Of a stretch of 38,806 nucleotides of DNA, positions 29,214-36,240 are shown piece by piece. Location: positions 1 to 38,806 of the forward strand of contig CAYORV010000005.1 in assembly GCA_964406515.1 (NCBI GenBank), in the 5' to 3' direction. Under the pieces are notes generated by a model, which saw only the letters and a program-made list of their open reading frames with translations, searched no databases and was not told the origin of the DNA. Both the position numbers and the translations under genes were made by a program. Source of the stretch: JAGLWP01 sp964406515 (lineage in GTDB: Archaea > Nanobdellota > Nanobdellia > Pacearchaeales > GW2011-AR1). The first letter of the stretch is position 1. The number at the start of each line of letters is the position of its first letter.

Positions 29214-29677
29214 TTTATAATTCCACATTCAATTAATTCCTTGAGTAATTTTTCTATTTCTCCCTTTCTATCATTGAACTTTGGGCTTTTCTCCTCAACT
29301 AAAGAAATTATCTTTTCATTATTTTCATCAGGATACAATTTATGGAATAGATGAAGAGAAGCAATAATTTCCATAGAATCTGCATCATCTTTTTTATCAT
29401 TTAGAAAGTTTAATAATTGCTCAAATTTATTTTCCAATTCTGGATTTTCAAATTTTAGTAATTGGCATTCATTAAAAGTAGGCATATCAAATCCATCTCT
29501 TGATAACATAGTAGAATATGGTCCATTAAGATGCAATCTAAAATTGTAACCTAAGTTTAAACTAGATGCTTTCATCAAATAAACAAGTTTTTGTAATTTC
29601 AATCTATAATCAAAGTAAGCCATATCAAAATTAGGATAAGCCTTTTTCACTAATCCAGCAAGTTGTATGGGATTCAT
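29207..29677 (-). CDS. Panacea/SocA-like (YwgA-type) domain protein
   Basis: 156 residues. The core YRLKLQKLVYLMKASSLNLG then YNFRLHLNGPYSTML matches the Panacea/DUF4065 pattern: K-L-Q-K-L-hydrophobic-Y, then a Y-x-F...x-G-P-Y-S stretch, followed by helices. Panacea domains act as versatile antitoxins or adaptors in toxin-antitoxin operons. It starts the three-gene operon; TATA TTTATAAAAG lies ~25 nt before the ATG, so it is leaderless. The domain call is from memory of the motif. Confidence 0.7.
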   Translation of the reverse strand: MNPIQLAGLVKKAYPNFDMAYFDYRLKLQKLVYLMKASSLNLGYNFRLHLNGPYSTMLSRDGFDMPTFNECQLLKFENPELENKFEQLLNFLNDKKDDADSMEIIASLHLFHKLYPDENNEKIISLVEEKSPKFNDRKGEIEKLLKELIECGIIKW

Positions 29678-29770
29678 GATAAATATAACATTTAACCTCT
29701 TTTATAAATATTATAGTGATTTTAGATATATAAACCTAACTTATCATATCCCCATCACATAAATTTATTT

Positions 29771-30043
29771 TTATTTCAGTCTCGGAAGAACAGAAAATTT
29801 AATTCTATTAACTACTTGTTCTGATAATTTCCCTTGAAGTTCTTCACTCACAATTTTAAATATGCCCGCGCCCATCTTTCCCTCCCCACTTTGTTCTAAA
29901 ATAACAGCCAAATCAAATTTAATTTTTTTATCATCTCCTCCTTCATAAGTAGAAAAACTATGTGTTTCACTCTCTTTAGTTGATTCTTCAACTGCTTCGG
30001 TTACATCCTTCAATATTGTCTTAACGAATTCTTTAACTTCCAT
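29771..30043 (-). CDS. Trypco2-like small protein downstream of fusA
   Basis: 90 residues from the ATG at 30043, one base after the fusA stop, so it is coupled to EF-2. The pattern KIKFDLAVILEQSGEGKMGA then VVNRIKFSVLPRL resembles the trypsin-co-occurring domain (trypco2), a small alpha/beta protein often near proteases in signalling or conflict systems. No trypsin-like gene is nearby. Tentative domain call, solid gene. Confidence 0.6.
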   Translation of the reverse strand: MEVKEFVKTILKDVTEAVEESTKESETHSFSTYEGGDDKKIKFDLAVILEQSGEGKMGAGIFKIVSEELQGKLSEQVVNRIKFSVLPRLK

Positions 30044-30044
30044 C

Positions 30045-32201
30045 TTATTGGTTTTCGGCAAGGCCTTTTCTTGACCTTATCTTCCTAACAACTTCTTCTT
30101 GCAAACTTGTAGGAACTCTTTCAAACAACTGATCTGCCAACGAACTTACTCCTCTTCCCTCAGTTGCACTCCTTAAATCATTGCTCCATCCAATCATCTC
30201 AGCAACAGGAATTTTCGCTCGAACCTCTGAACTTCCAGATTCTTGTTTAACTTCAAGTAACTGTCCTCGCTTTCCTCCAACTAACTTTGTAACAGAACTC
30301 ATAAATGTATCTGGAGATTCAATAACATGAATTTGCAATGGTTCTAAAAGTGATGGACTAGCTTTTTGCATAGCTCCAGTAACTGCTTCTCTCACAGCAG
30401 GATAAACCTGGGCAGGACCACGATGAATTGCATCTTCGTGAAGCTTAATATCCATTAAAGAAACCTTCATTTTTGTGCATGGTTCTCTAGCCAAAGGACC
30501 AGAATCAATTACCATTTCAAAAGCATCTAATATCATTTCAATAACCTCTGTCATATGAACTTCCCCACGAGTTTCATCCAAGAAAACATTTCCCTGATAA
30601 ATATCTCGAATATTCCTGATTTCATCACCACCCCATTCCAACTCAGAAAATCTTTTAGCAATTTCTTCATTTTTCTTTTTGATTCTCATTTCAGGGATAT
30701 TTCCTTCCTTAATTGCATTGTAAACATCATCTTCCAAAGGTTCAACTTTGATGAAAAAACTATTGTGCTTATTTGGCGAACGCCCTTCTACAACACTCGA
30801 TTCTTTGTTAACAGTTTCCCGATAAACAATAATCGGAGCAGAAGTATTCACATCCAATTCTTTTTCGGTTTTAATTCTGTTCTCTATAATTTCCAAATGC
30901 AACTCGCCCATTCCTGAAATCAAACTTTCCCCTGTCTGTTCATTAATCTCAACTTTTATAGAAGGATCTTCTTTACCAATTTGTTTTAAAACTTCTACAA
31001 GCTTAGGTAAATCTGCAGCTTTTTTAGTCTCAATTGATTTTGTCACAACAGGATCAAAAAGATGTTTAATCGCTTCAAAAGGTTCTATCGGATTTTTACT
31101 TACAGTCTCTCCTGTAAATACATCTTTCAAACCAACAACTCCAATAATATTTCCTGCAGAAACTTCGTCAACAATTATTCTCTGTGCCCCCTTGTAAACA
31201 GAAACTTGCTGAACCCGAACAGCCTTTTTTGAAAGATTCATATAAACTTCATCACCTTGTTTCAAACTTCCAGAGAACAATCTTCCACCCGCAACTTCTC
31301 CTGCATGTTTATCAATAACAATTTTAATTGGAACAAATGCAACTTCTCCTTTTGGATTACATGATGTCAAATCTTTTCCCAAGTCTGAATCTATCTCTCC
31401 ATGCCAAATTTTAGGGATTCTATATTTTTGAGCATCAACAGGATTAGGATGATGTTTAACACTCATGGCCAAAACAACTTCATGCAAAGGAGCTTTTTTT
31501 GCAAGTTCTTTATAATTATCATTTTGATAAGCATCAATAACATCTTTGAAAGTTAATCCGTGTTCTTTCATGTACGGAAAACTCAAAGCCCAATTATGAA
31601 AAGCACTTCCGAACGCAACAGTTCCTTCTCCAACACCAACCTTCCATTTTTCTTTGTATCCTTCTGGAGCAATGTTTTCAATAAGTTCATTAACATGATT
31701 AATTATCTTCACAAACTTTTTTTCCATTTCTTCAGGAGTCAACTTAACTTCCTTAATTAATCTGTCAACTTTGTTTATGAAAAGAACAGGTTTAACTAAT
31801 TCTTTCAAAGCCTGTCTCACAACTGTCTCTGTTTGAGGCATAACACCTTCAACAGCACAAGTAAGAATAACACATCCATCAACTGCTCTCATAGCTCTTG
31901 TAACATCTCCTCCAAAATCTACATGTCCAGGAGTATCGATTAAATTAATCAAATAATCTTCTCCACCAACATTATGAATCATTGAAACAGAAGCAGAATC
32001 AATTGTAATTCCCCGAGTCGCCTCATCTTCATGAAAATCCAATGCTCTTTGTTTTCCTGCAATTTCCTCAGAAAGCATACCTGCTCCAGCCAAAAGATTA
32101 TCAGAGAAAGTAGTTTTACCATGATCAATATGCGCAGCAATCGCTATATTTCGAATGTGGTCTTGCTGCTTCATTAATTTAGCTATGTCTTTTTCTGCCA
32201 T
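30045..32201 (-). CDS. fusA: Translation elongation factor EF-2
   Basis: 718 residues, archaeal EF-2 size. It catalyses GTP-dependent translocation. G motifs AHIDHGKTT, DTPGHVDFG and NKVDRLIKE are intact. The diphthamide loop LHEDAIHRGPAQVYPA carries the target His593, consistent with dph5 in this window. The promoter CATTTAAAAATC (~32245-32256) gives a leader of ~25 nt. Upstream on this strand, where rps7 is normally adjacent, two inserted genes intervene. A small coupled ORF follows. Confidence 0.97.
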   Translation of the reverse strand: MAEKDIAKLMKQQDHIRNIAIAAHIDHGKTTFSDNLLAGAGMLSEEIAGKQRALDFHEDEATRGITIDSASVSMIHNVGGEDYLINLIDTPGHVDFGGDVTRAMRAVDGCVILTCAVEGVMPQTETVVRQALKELVKPVLFINKVDRLIKEVKLTPEEMEKKFVKIINHVNELIENIAPEGYKEKWKVGVGEGTVAFGSAFHNWALSFPYMKEHGLTFKDVIDAYQNDNYKELAKKAPLHEVVLAMSVKHHPNPVDAQKYRIPKIWHGEIDSDLGKDLTSCNPKGEVAFVPIKIVIDKHAGEVAGGRLFSGSLKQGDEVYMNLSKKAVRVQQVSVYKGAQRIIVDEVSAGNIIGVVGLKDVFTGETVSKNPIEPFEAIKHLFDPVVTKSIETKKAADLPKLVEVLKQIGKEDPSIKVEINEQTGESLISGMGELHLEIIENRIKTEKELDVNTSAPIIVYRETVNKESSVVEGRSPNKHNSFFIKVEPLEDDVYNAIKEGNIPEMRIKKKNEEIAKRFSELEWGGDEIRNIRDIYQGNVFLDETRGEVHMTEVIEMILDAFEMVIDSGPLAREPCTKMKVSLMDIKLHEDAIHRGPAQVYPAVREAVTGAMQKASPSLLEPLQIHVIESPDTFMSSVTKLVGGKRGQLLEVKQESGSSEVRAKIPVAEMIGWSNDLRSATEGRGVSSLADQLFERVPTSLQEEVVRKIRSRKGLAENQ

Positions 32202-32271
32202 GTTTGATTATTCCAACAATAAGAATATCTAAAGATAATGAAATTGATTTTTAAATGTTTTCGTAAGAAGA

Positions 32272-32291
32272 AACTATCGCGCACTATCTGC
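32272..32291 (-). repeat. rps7 3'-end repeat, copy C
   Basis: AACTATCGCGCACTATCTGC, 19 of 20 identical to copy A at the rps7 stop. Here it ends the 476-residue gene in a different frame (AGC AGA TAG) and lies 71 bp upstream of fusA. Confidence 0.82.
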
Positions 32292-33714
32292 TTATCAGTT
32301 TCCTTTCTACATCCTTGCTAACATCAATTCTTTTCAAATAAGATTCCCTAGAGTTAATAGGCTTCCCTCCGCTTATCCAAAGATTCTTTTCATCAAACAC
32401 ATAAGGTTTCCTTGCCAAATAGTGTTGTAAATGATCATAAGCCTCTCCAATATTAATTCTAAATAGACCACCCTTTTCTTTGCTAATAATCCTATCATCT
32501 AGAAGACCGAACCATTCATCTTTTTCTTCATTACTATCAAGAATCGCAAAAATATCTAATGGGATACTTTCTTCTTCACTATGACTTTTAATACGCCACA
32601 GATGATAGTCAAGACTCTCTTTATATTTTTCATGATTCTCTTTTTTCGCCCTTTTTTTACAATCTTTTAAACCTAACTCTGCATCAATTCTCCTAAAATC
32701 AGAAATTTCTTTAATATCATCAATTTGTAATGCAAAAAATTCCTTCTCAAGAAAACCCGGATGATCTGTATGTCTCTCTGGTATACTCAATAATGTATGA
32801 GAATAAATTTTGCCATCTGGATGCAGTTTCAGGATTCCCCCATAATCCCCATCGTTATCGCTTCCAAGGATGTATATTCCAATTTCAATTCCGCCTTCAG
32901 GAATGTTCAATGAAGAAGACTCCCCCCTTTTCTGAAATTCCGAAATAATCTTCTTAACAGCTTCTTTCTTGATATCTGTTCCAGAATGAATTAAAGAACG
33001 CATCATCTTTTCTTCGTCTGTTCCATAATAAAATGATTCCCATTCACTATCTTTGTTTATTCTCTGCATTATTTCGCCAGCTTGTAATATAATATCAGTT
33101 AATTCCGGCACATCTGTTTTCAATATATCATAAAAAGATAAGAAATCTTCAGGAAATATTTTCAAAGTATCTGTAAGAGTTCTCTTGCCTTCATTCGCAA
33201 CATCTGGACTTCGAAACCCTGCAAGCATAAAATCATGATAAGCATCCAGATGGTCTTTAAATAATGCTTGGAGATTCTGTCCCTTCGTTGTCCTCCATTC
33301 AACCCCTTTTTCTCCTAAAATAAACGAAACTTCTTGGATGTCAACTGATTTTTCCAATGAATTCATTTGCTCATTCTGACCAAATAAAGATCTAATTAAG
33401 CCCATGTCCATCCCTTTTTGTTGAAATTTCATTCCACCGACCTTAAGTCCTTTTAGGCTTTTCCTCGGTTCTACATTATAAAGAGAACATATTTGCCGTG
33501 CAAGAAAAGAGAGGGTTTGTTGCATATCTCTTTTTTGTATACATTCCACACTTCTTGCTCCATTTTCTATAATTTCGTTCATAACAACACATCGATTCAA
33601 TTCATCGAAAAGGGGATTATCTAAAGTTGTTAAATCTGGAGTAAATAATTTCTCTAGCTTCGTTTCAGTAAGATGAATCAAATCTTTCGTATCATAACTA
33701 ATTAAGTCATTCAT
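32284..33714 (-). CDS. Unrecognised 476-residue cassette protein
   Basis: Soluble, mixed alpha/beta, no signal peptide or membrane segment, not recognised. The C-terminal half (~275-440) looks like a globular domain with GIEIGIYILGSDNDGDYGGI, LHPDGKIYSHTLLSI and LDIFAILDSNEEKDEWFGLL. The acidic DNDGD and DSNEEKDE loops could bind metal. It has its own promoter (AATTTAAATAG ~25 nt before the ATG), so it is an independent transcription unit. It lies between rps7-end repeat copies B and C; the stop codon is supplied by copy C. Probably accessory, acquired. Confidence 0.75.
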   Translation of the reverse strand: MNDLISYDTKDLIHLTETKLEKLFTPDLTTLDNPLFDELNRCVVMNEIIENGARSVECIQKRDMQQTLSFLARQICSLYNVEPRKSLKGLKVGGMKFQQKGMDMGLIRSLFGQNEQMNSLEKSVDIQEVSFILGEKGVEWRTTKGQNLQALFKDHLDAYHDFMLAGFRSPDVANEGKRTLTDTLKIFPEDFLSFYDILKTDVPELTDIILQAGEIMQRINKDSEWESFYYGTDEEKMMRSLIHSGTDIKKEAVKKIISEFQKRGESSSLNIPEGGIEIGIYILGSDNDGDYGGILKLHPDGKIYSHTLLSIPERHTDHPGFLEKEFFALQIDDIKEISDFRRIDAELGLKDCKKRAKKENHEKYKESLDYHLWRIKSHSEEESIPLDIFAILDSNEEKDEWFGLLDDRIISKEKGGLFRINIGEAYDHLQHYLARKPYVFDEKNLWISGGKPINSRESYLKRIDVSKDVERKLISR

Positions 33715-33766
33715 TTTGTGACTTAAAAAGTCTACTATTTAAATTTAATTGTGATTAAATATCAAA

Positions 33767-33783
33767 AACTATCGCGCACTATC
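33767..33783 (-). repeat. rps7 3'-end repeat, copy B
   Basis: AACTATCGCGCACTATC; it supplies the last codons Asp-Ser-Ala-Arg and the stop of the hydrolase gene, the same four residues that end S7. One mismatch to copy A over 17 nt. Confidence 0.82.
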
Positions 33784-34392
33784 CCTCTTTAAATCCCTTT
33801 TAATCATCTCAATAATCTCGGGAAATTCAGGAATATTAAAATGACCGTTCTTGCCTTCACATATCACAATATTTGCACTAGGCAATTTTTCTTTATATTT
33901 CTCAGAATGGATTATCGGAACACAATCATCATCCTTAGAAAAGAATAAATTAATGTTCTTGCAATTTTTCTCAATCATAGATAAATCCAACGGAAGTTCA
34001 AATCCTCCAACTAAATCTTCTCCTATTAAGGTATTATCAAATGGCGGGCTCACTAAATAAACAGATAGAATTTTTTTAGGAAACCGGTTTTCAGATAGAT
34101 ATTTAGCTAAGAAAACACCCCCTAATGATGAGCCAATTAAAATAATATTATCCTCTAATTGATCAAAATATCTTTCAAAATGAATTTTCCATTCTTCATA
34201 CTTAGCATTGTCTTGTAATGGCATTCTGGGTTTGATAACATGACAACTATCTTTTAACGCTTTTGTAAGGTATTGATCGCTCCACTTAACTTTTGTAAGA
34301 GAAATTAATCTATTTTTTAAGAAATCTAAATAATCTTCGTGGCTTTTGAAAGTCATTCCACCATGAATGTAAAAAATTTGATTTTTTTCCAT
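33769..34392 (-). CDS. Alpha/beta hydrolase (RBBP9/YdeN-like), cassette gene
   Basis: 207 residues. The start IFYIHGGMTF has the H-G oxyanion strand. The nucleophile elbow is GSSLGG (Ser in IILIGSSLGGVFLAKYL), the acid is in FFSKDDDCVP and the histidine in GKNGHFNIPE, giving a complete Ser-Asp-His triad. Such small esterase-like hydrolases have varied substrates; none can be named. Its C-terminus is RDSAR, the last four residues matching the end of S7, because the gene runs into repeat copy B. It starts 24 nt after the rps7 stop. Confidence 0.85.
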   Translation of the reverse strand: MEKNQIFYIHGGMTFKSHEDYLDFLKNRLISLTKVKWSDQYLTKALKDSCHVIKPRMPLQDNAKYEEWKIHFERYFDQLEDNIILIGSSLGGVFLAKYLSENRFPKKILSVYLVSPPFDNTLIGEDLVGGFELPLDLSMIEKNCKNINLFFSKDDDCVPIIHSEKYKEKLPSANIVICEGKNGHFNIPEFPEIIEMIKRDLKRDSAR

Positions 34393-34413
34393 AGTCTTTT
34401 AAAATTTAATTAT

Positions 34414-34433
34414 AACTACCGCGCACTATCTGC
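34414..34433 (-). repeat. rps7 3'-end repeat, copy A (native)
   Basis: AACTACCGCGCACTATCTGC, covering the last codons (ADSAR) and stop of rps7. Downstream, copy A and copy B also share a promoter-like AATTAAATTT(T)AAA stretch. Confidence 0.82.
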
Positions 34434-35033
34434 CTGCTTTTCTGCTTCATTCTTTTTCTTATACGCAAAACTTTCACCATTACTATCTGCAGCTAACATA
34501 ATTTCTTCTGCAAGTCCTTCAACAATATTTTTCTTTTTGTTAAATGACTTGTCTGATGCTCCCTGAGTAATCCATCGTAACGCCAAATTAACCCTCCTCA
34601 AAGGAGATACATCGATTGCTTGCGGATATCTTGCCCCCCCATATTCAATAGCAGTAACTTCATCTCTCGGAGCAGAACTTTCAATTGCCTGAACAAAAAC
34701 TTCAACAGGATTTTTCCCAGTTTTCTTTTCAATAATCTTAAATGCCTCTAAAACAATTTTCATATTTTTTGAATATTTTCCTGTTGCTCTACCTTTTCCA
34801 ATCTTGTGCTTTTTACCTCGATGTCCAGAAACTCCAATCCGATTCATCAATCTCTCAACAATATTAACTTTTACAGAACCAAATTTTTGAGCATATCTTC
34901 CATGACTTTTCAAAATCAATTTTGATTGAAGATTTATCACTGATTTTAATGCAGGGTCTTTCACTTCTATTCCTGAAATATCATACAAGTCAAATATCTT
35001 GAAGTTGTTTATTTTAGTTTCTTGTTCTTCCAT
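34416..35033 (-). CDS. rps7: Ribosomal protein S7 (uS7)
   Basis: 205 residues, archaeal size. It nucleates assembly of the 30S head and contacts the E site. Hallmarks: VNIVERLMNRIG, KHKIGKGRATGKY, PVEVFVQAIESSAPRDEVTA, YGGARYPQAIDVSPLRRVNL and ALRWITQGA. The C-terminus NEAEKQADSAR is family-like, so copy A of the repeat is the native one. The ATG directly abuts the stop of the 79-residue ORF. fusA, its usual neighbour, is 2.2 kb away behind two cassettes. Confidence 0.97.
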   Translation of the reverse strand: MEEQETKINNFKIFDLYDISGIEVKDPALKSVINLQSKLILKSHGRYAQKFGSVKVNIVERLMNRIGVSGHRGKKHKIGKGRATGKYSKNMKIVLEAFKIIEKKTGKNPVEVFVQAIESSAPRDEVTAIEYGGARYPQAIDVSPLRRVNLALRWITQGASDKSFNKKKNIVEGLAEEIMLAADSNGESFAYKKKNEAEKQADSAR

Positions 35034-35273
35034 TTAATTTATCCCTCCAATTATTTTTGCTAATTTTCTAGGCATTTTATCATCAAGATTTCTAATAGAA
35101 CCAACACAATTTTCTAAATCAAGTGCAATAACTCCTTCCTTAGTGAAATATAGCTTTCCTTTTTTTGTAAAAATTGTCTGTGTAACAGCTTTTGACCTTT
35201 CCAAGTAATTTACTAATTTATTAAATACTTTCTTGCTTCCAGAGATAGTTCCATAATTTTCATCTTCTGCCAT
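35034..35273 (-). CDS. Small protein between rps12 and rps7
   Basis: 79 residues from the ATG at 35273, one base after the rps12 stop; its stop abuts the rps7 ATG. Basic, with a helix (SKKVFNKLVNYLERSKAVTQ) and a small beta region (TIFTKKGKLYFTKEGVIALD). Not recognised as any ribosomal protein. Tight coupling on both sides in a ribosomal operon suggests a translation-related role. The longer frame (35303) overlaps rps12 and is unlikely. Confidence 0.7.
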   Translation of the reverse strand: MAEDENYGTISGSKKVFNKLVNYLERSKAVTQTIFTKKGKLYFTKEGVIALDLENCVGSIRNLDDKMPRKLAKIIGGIN

Positions 35274-35274
35274 T

Positions 35275-35697
35275 TTATCTCCTTCCCTTTTCAATCTTGC
35301 CACTCACTAGTCTAGCCAATGGCTGATCATTTACTTTAATTACTTGGAATCTAACACCAGGAATATCTCCTTTACTTTTTCCCTGTTTTCCTCCAATTCT
35401 TTCAATTATAACTTCATCGTGTTCATCGATAAATTTTTGCGCGAGGTTTCCTGGAATAAATGCAGTAGTCTGTTTCCCGTTCTTTGTTAATTGAACTCTG
35501 CAACATTTTCTCATGGCAGAGTTTGGTTGCTTCGCTTCTTTTTGAACTTTTTGCAAAACAATTCCCTTTGCCTGATTTGCTCCTTCCAATGGATCAGATT
35601 TAGCATAAAGGCCCAAGGCTCTCACTTTATATTTCTTACTTTTCCATCTAAACTTTTTTCTTTTCTTTCTTAAAGCTTCAGCAGATTTTAATCCCAT
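35275..35697 (-). CDS. rps12: Ribosomal protein S12 (uS12)
   Basis: 140 residues. It lines the decoding centre of the small subunit. Hallmarks: the basic N-terminus (RKKRKKFRWKSKKYK), AKQPNSAMRKCCRVQL, NGKQTTAFIPGN, IIERIGGKQGKSKGDIPGVR and PLARLVSGKIEKGRR. Standard archaeal length. It begins the rps12, 79-residue ORF, rps7 run with its own promoter-like AT-rich gap (35698-35775). Confidence 0.97.
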   Translation of the reverse strand: MGLKSAEALRKKRKKFRWKSKKYKVRALGLYAKSDPLEGANQAKGIVLQKVQKEAKQPNSAMRKCCRVQLTKNGKQTTAFIPGNLAQKFIDEHDEVIIERIGGKQGKSKGDIPGVRFQVIKVNDQPLARLVSGKIEKGRR

Positions 35698-35775
35698 GTT
35701 TGATATAATTTAATTCTAAAAATAGTTTATAAAGTTTCTTATGAACTCACAGATTGATATAAACAGATAACAAAA

Positions 35776-36192
35776 CTAAATAATTCGAAACTCTTTCCCA
35801 AAAAAATCATGAACAATTTCCTGCATTTCTAACAACCGCCTTTTATTTCTTCCAATCAATGCCGCTTTACTTTGAGAACCAGCAGTCAGAATAATTTCCT
35901 TATCATTAATTTCTAAATTATTAAATGTAACAGGTTTTACAATCTCTTCAATAAAGGATTTAGCATCTTCAATTCCTCGCGGGCTCGCGATAATTTTTAT
36001 CCTCTTCCCAAGAATTTCATTTAACTTTTTAATATTGCCCGCCCCTTTTCCAACAGCCTTGAAAATCATTGGCTTTGGAACACAAAACATAATCGCTTCA
36101 TTATAAGGAAAACAAAACCGCGTATTAATTCTTGTAACTTGAGCAAATAAATTAAGATGTCTCATGTCCTGCATGTTAATAGTGTTCACCAT
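35776..36192 (-). CDS. nusA: NusA-like transcription factor (archaeal)
   Basis: 138 residues, two KH domains: the first contains the IFKAVGKGAGNIKKLNEILG segment followed by KRIKIIASP, the second ends in QSKAALIGRNKRRLLEMQEI. This is the short archaeal NusA, lacking the bacterial N-terminal and S1 domains, and it binds RNA. It sits between rpoA and rps12 as in other archaea, except that no rpl30e gene lies between it and rpoA. A longer start is given; the conserved part begins near residue 10. Confidence 0.92.
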   Translation of the reverse strand: MVNTINMQDMRHLNLFAQVTRINTRFCFPYNEAIMFCVPKPMIFKAVGKGAGNIKKLNEILGKRIKIIASPRGIEDAKSFIEEIVKPVTFNNLEINDKEIILTAGSQSKAALIGRNKRRLLEMQEIVHDFFGKEFRII

Positions 36193-36240
36193 GTTTTATA
36201 ATTCTTGAAGAATTAATTGTTTTATAAATTTATGGGAGAT

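Noticed and set aside
30555..30917. Plus-strand 120-codon ORF inside fusA
   Set aside because: Antisense shadow; Phe/Asn/Ile-rich translation typical of the reverse strand of AT-rich genes.
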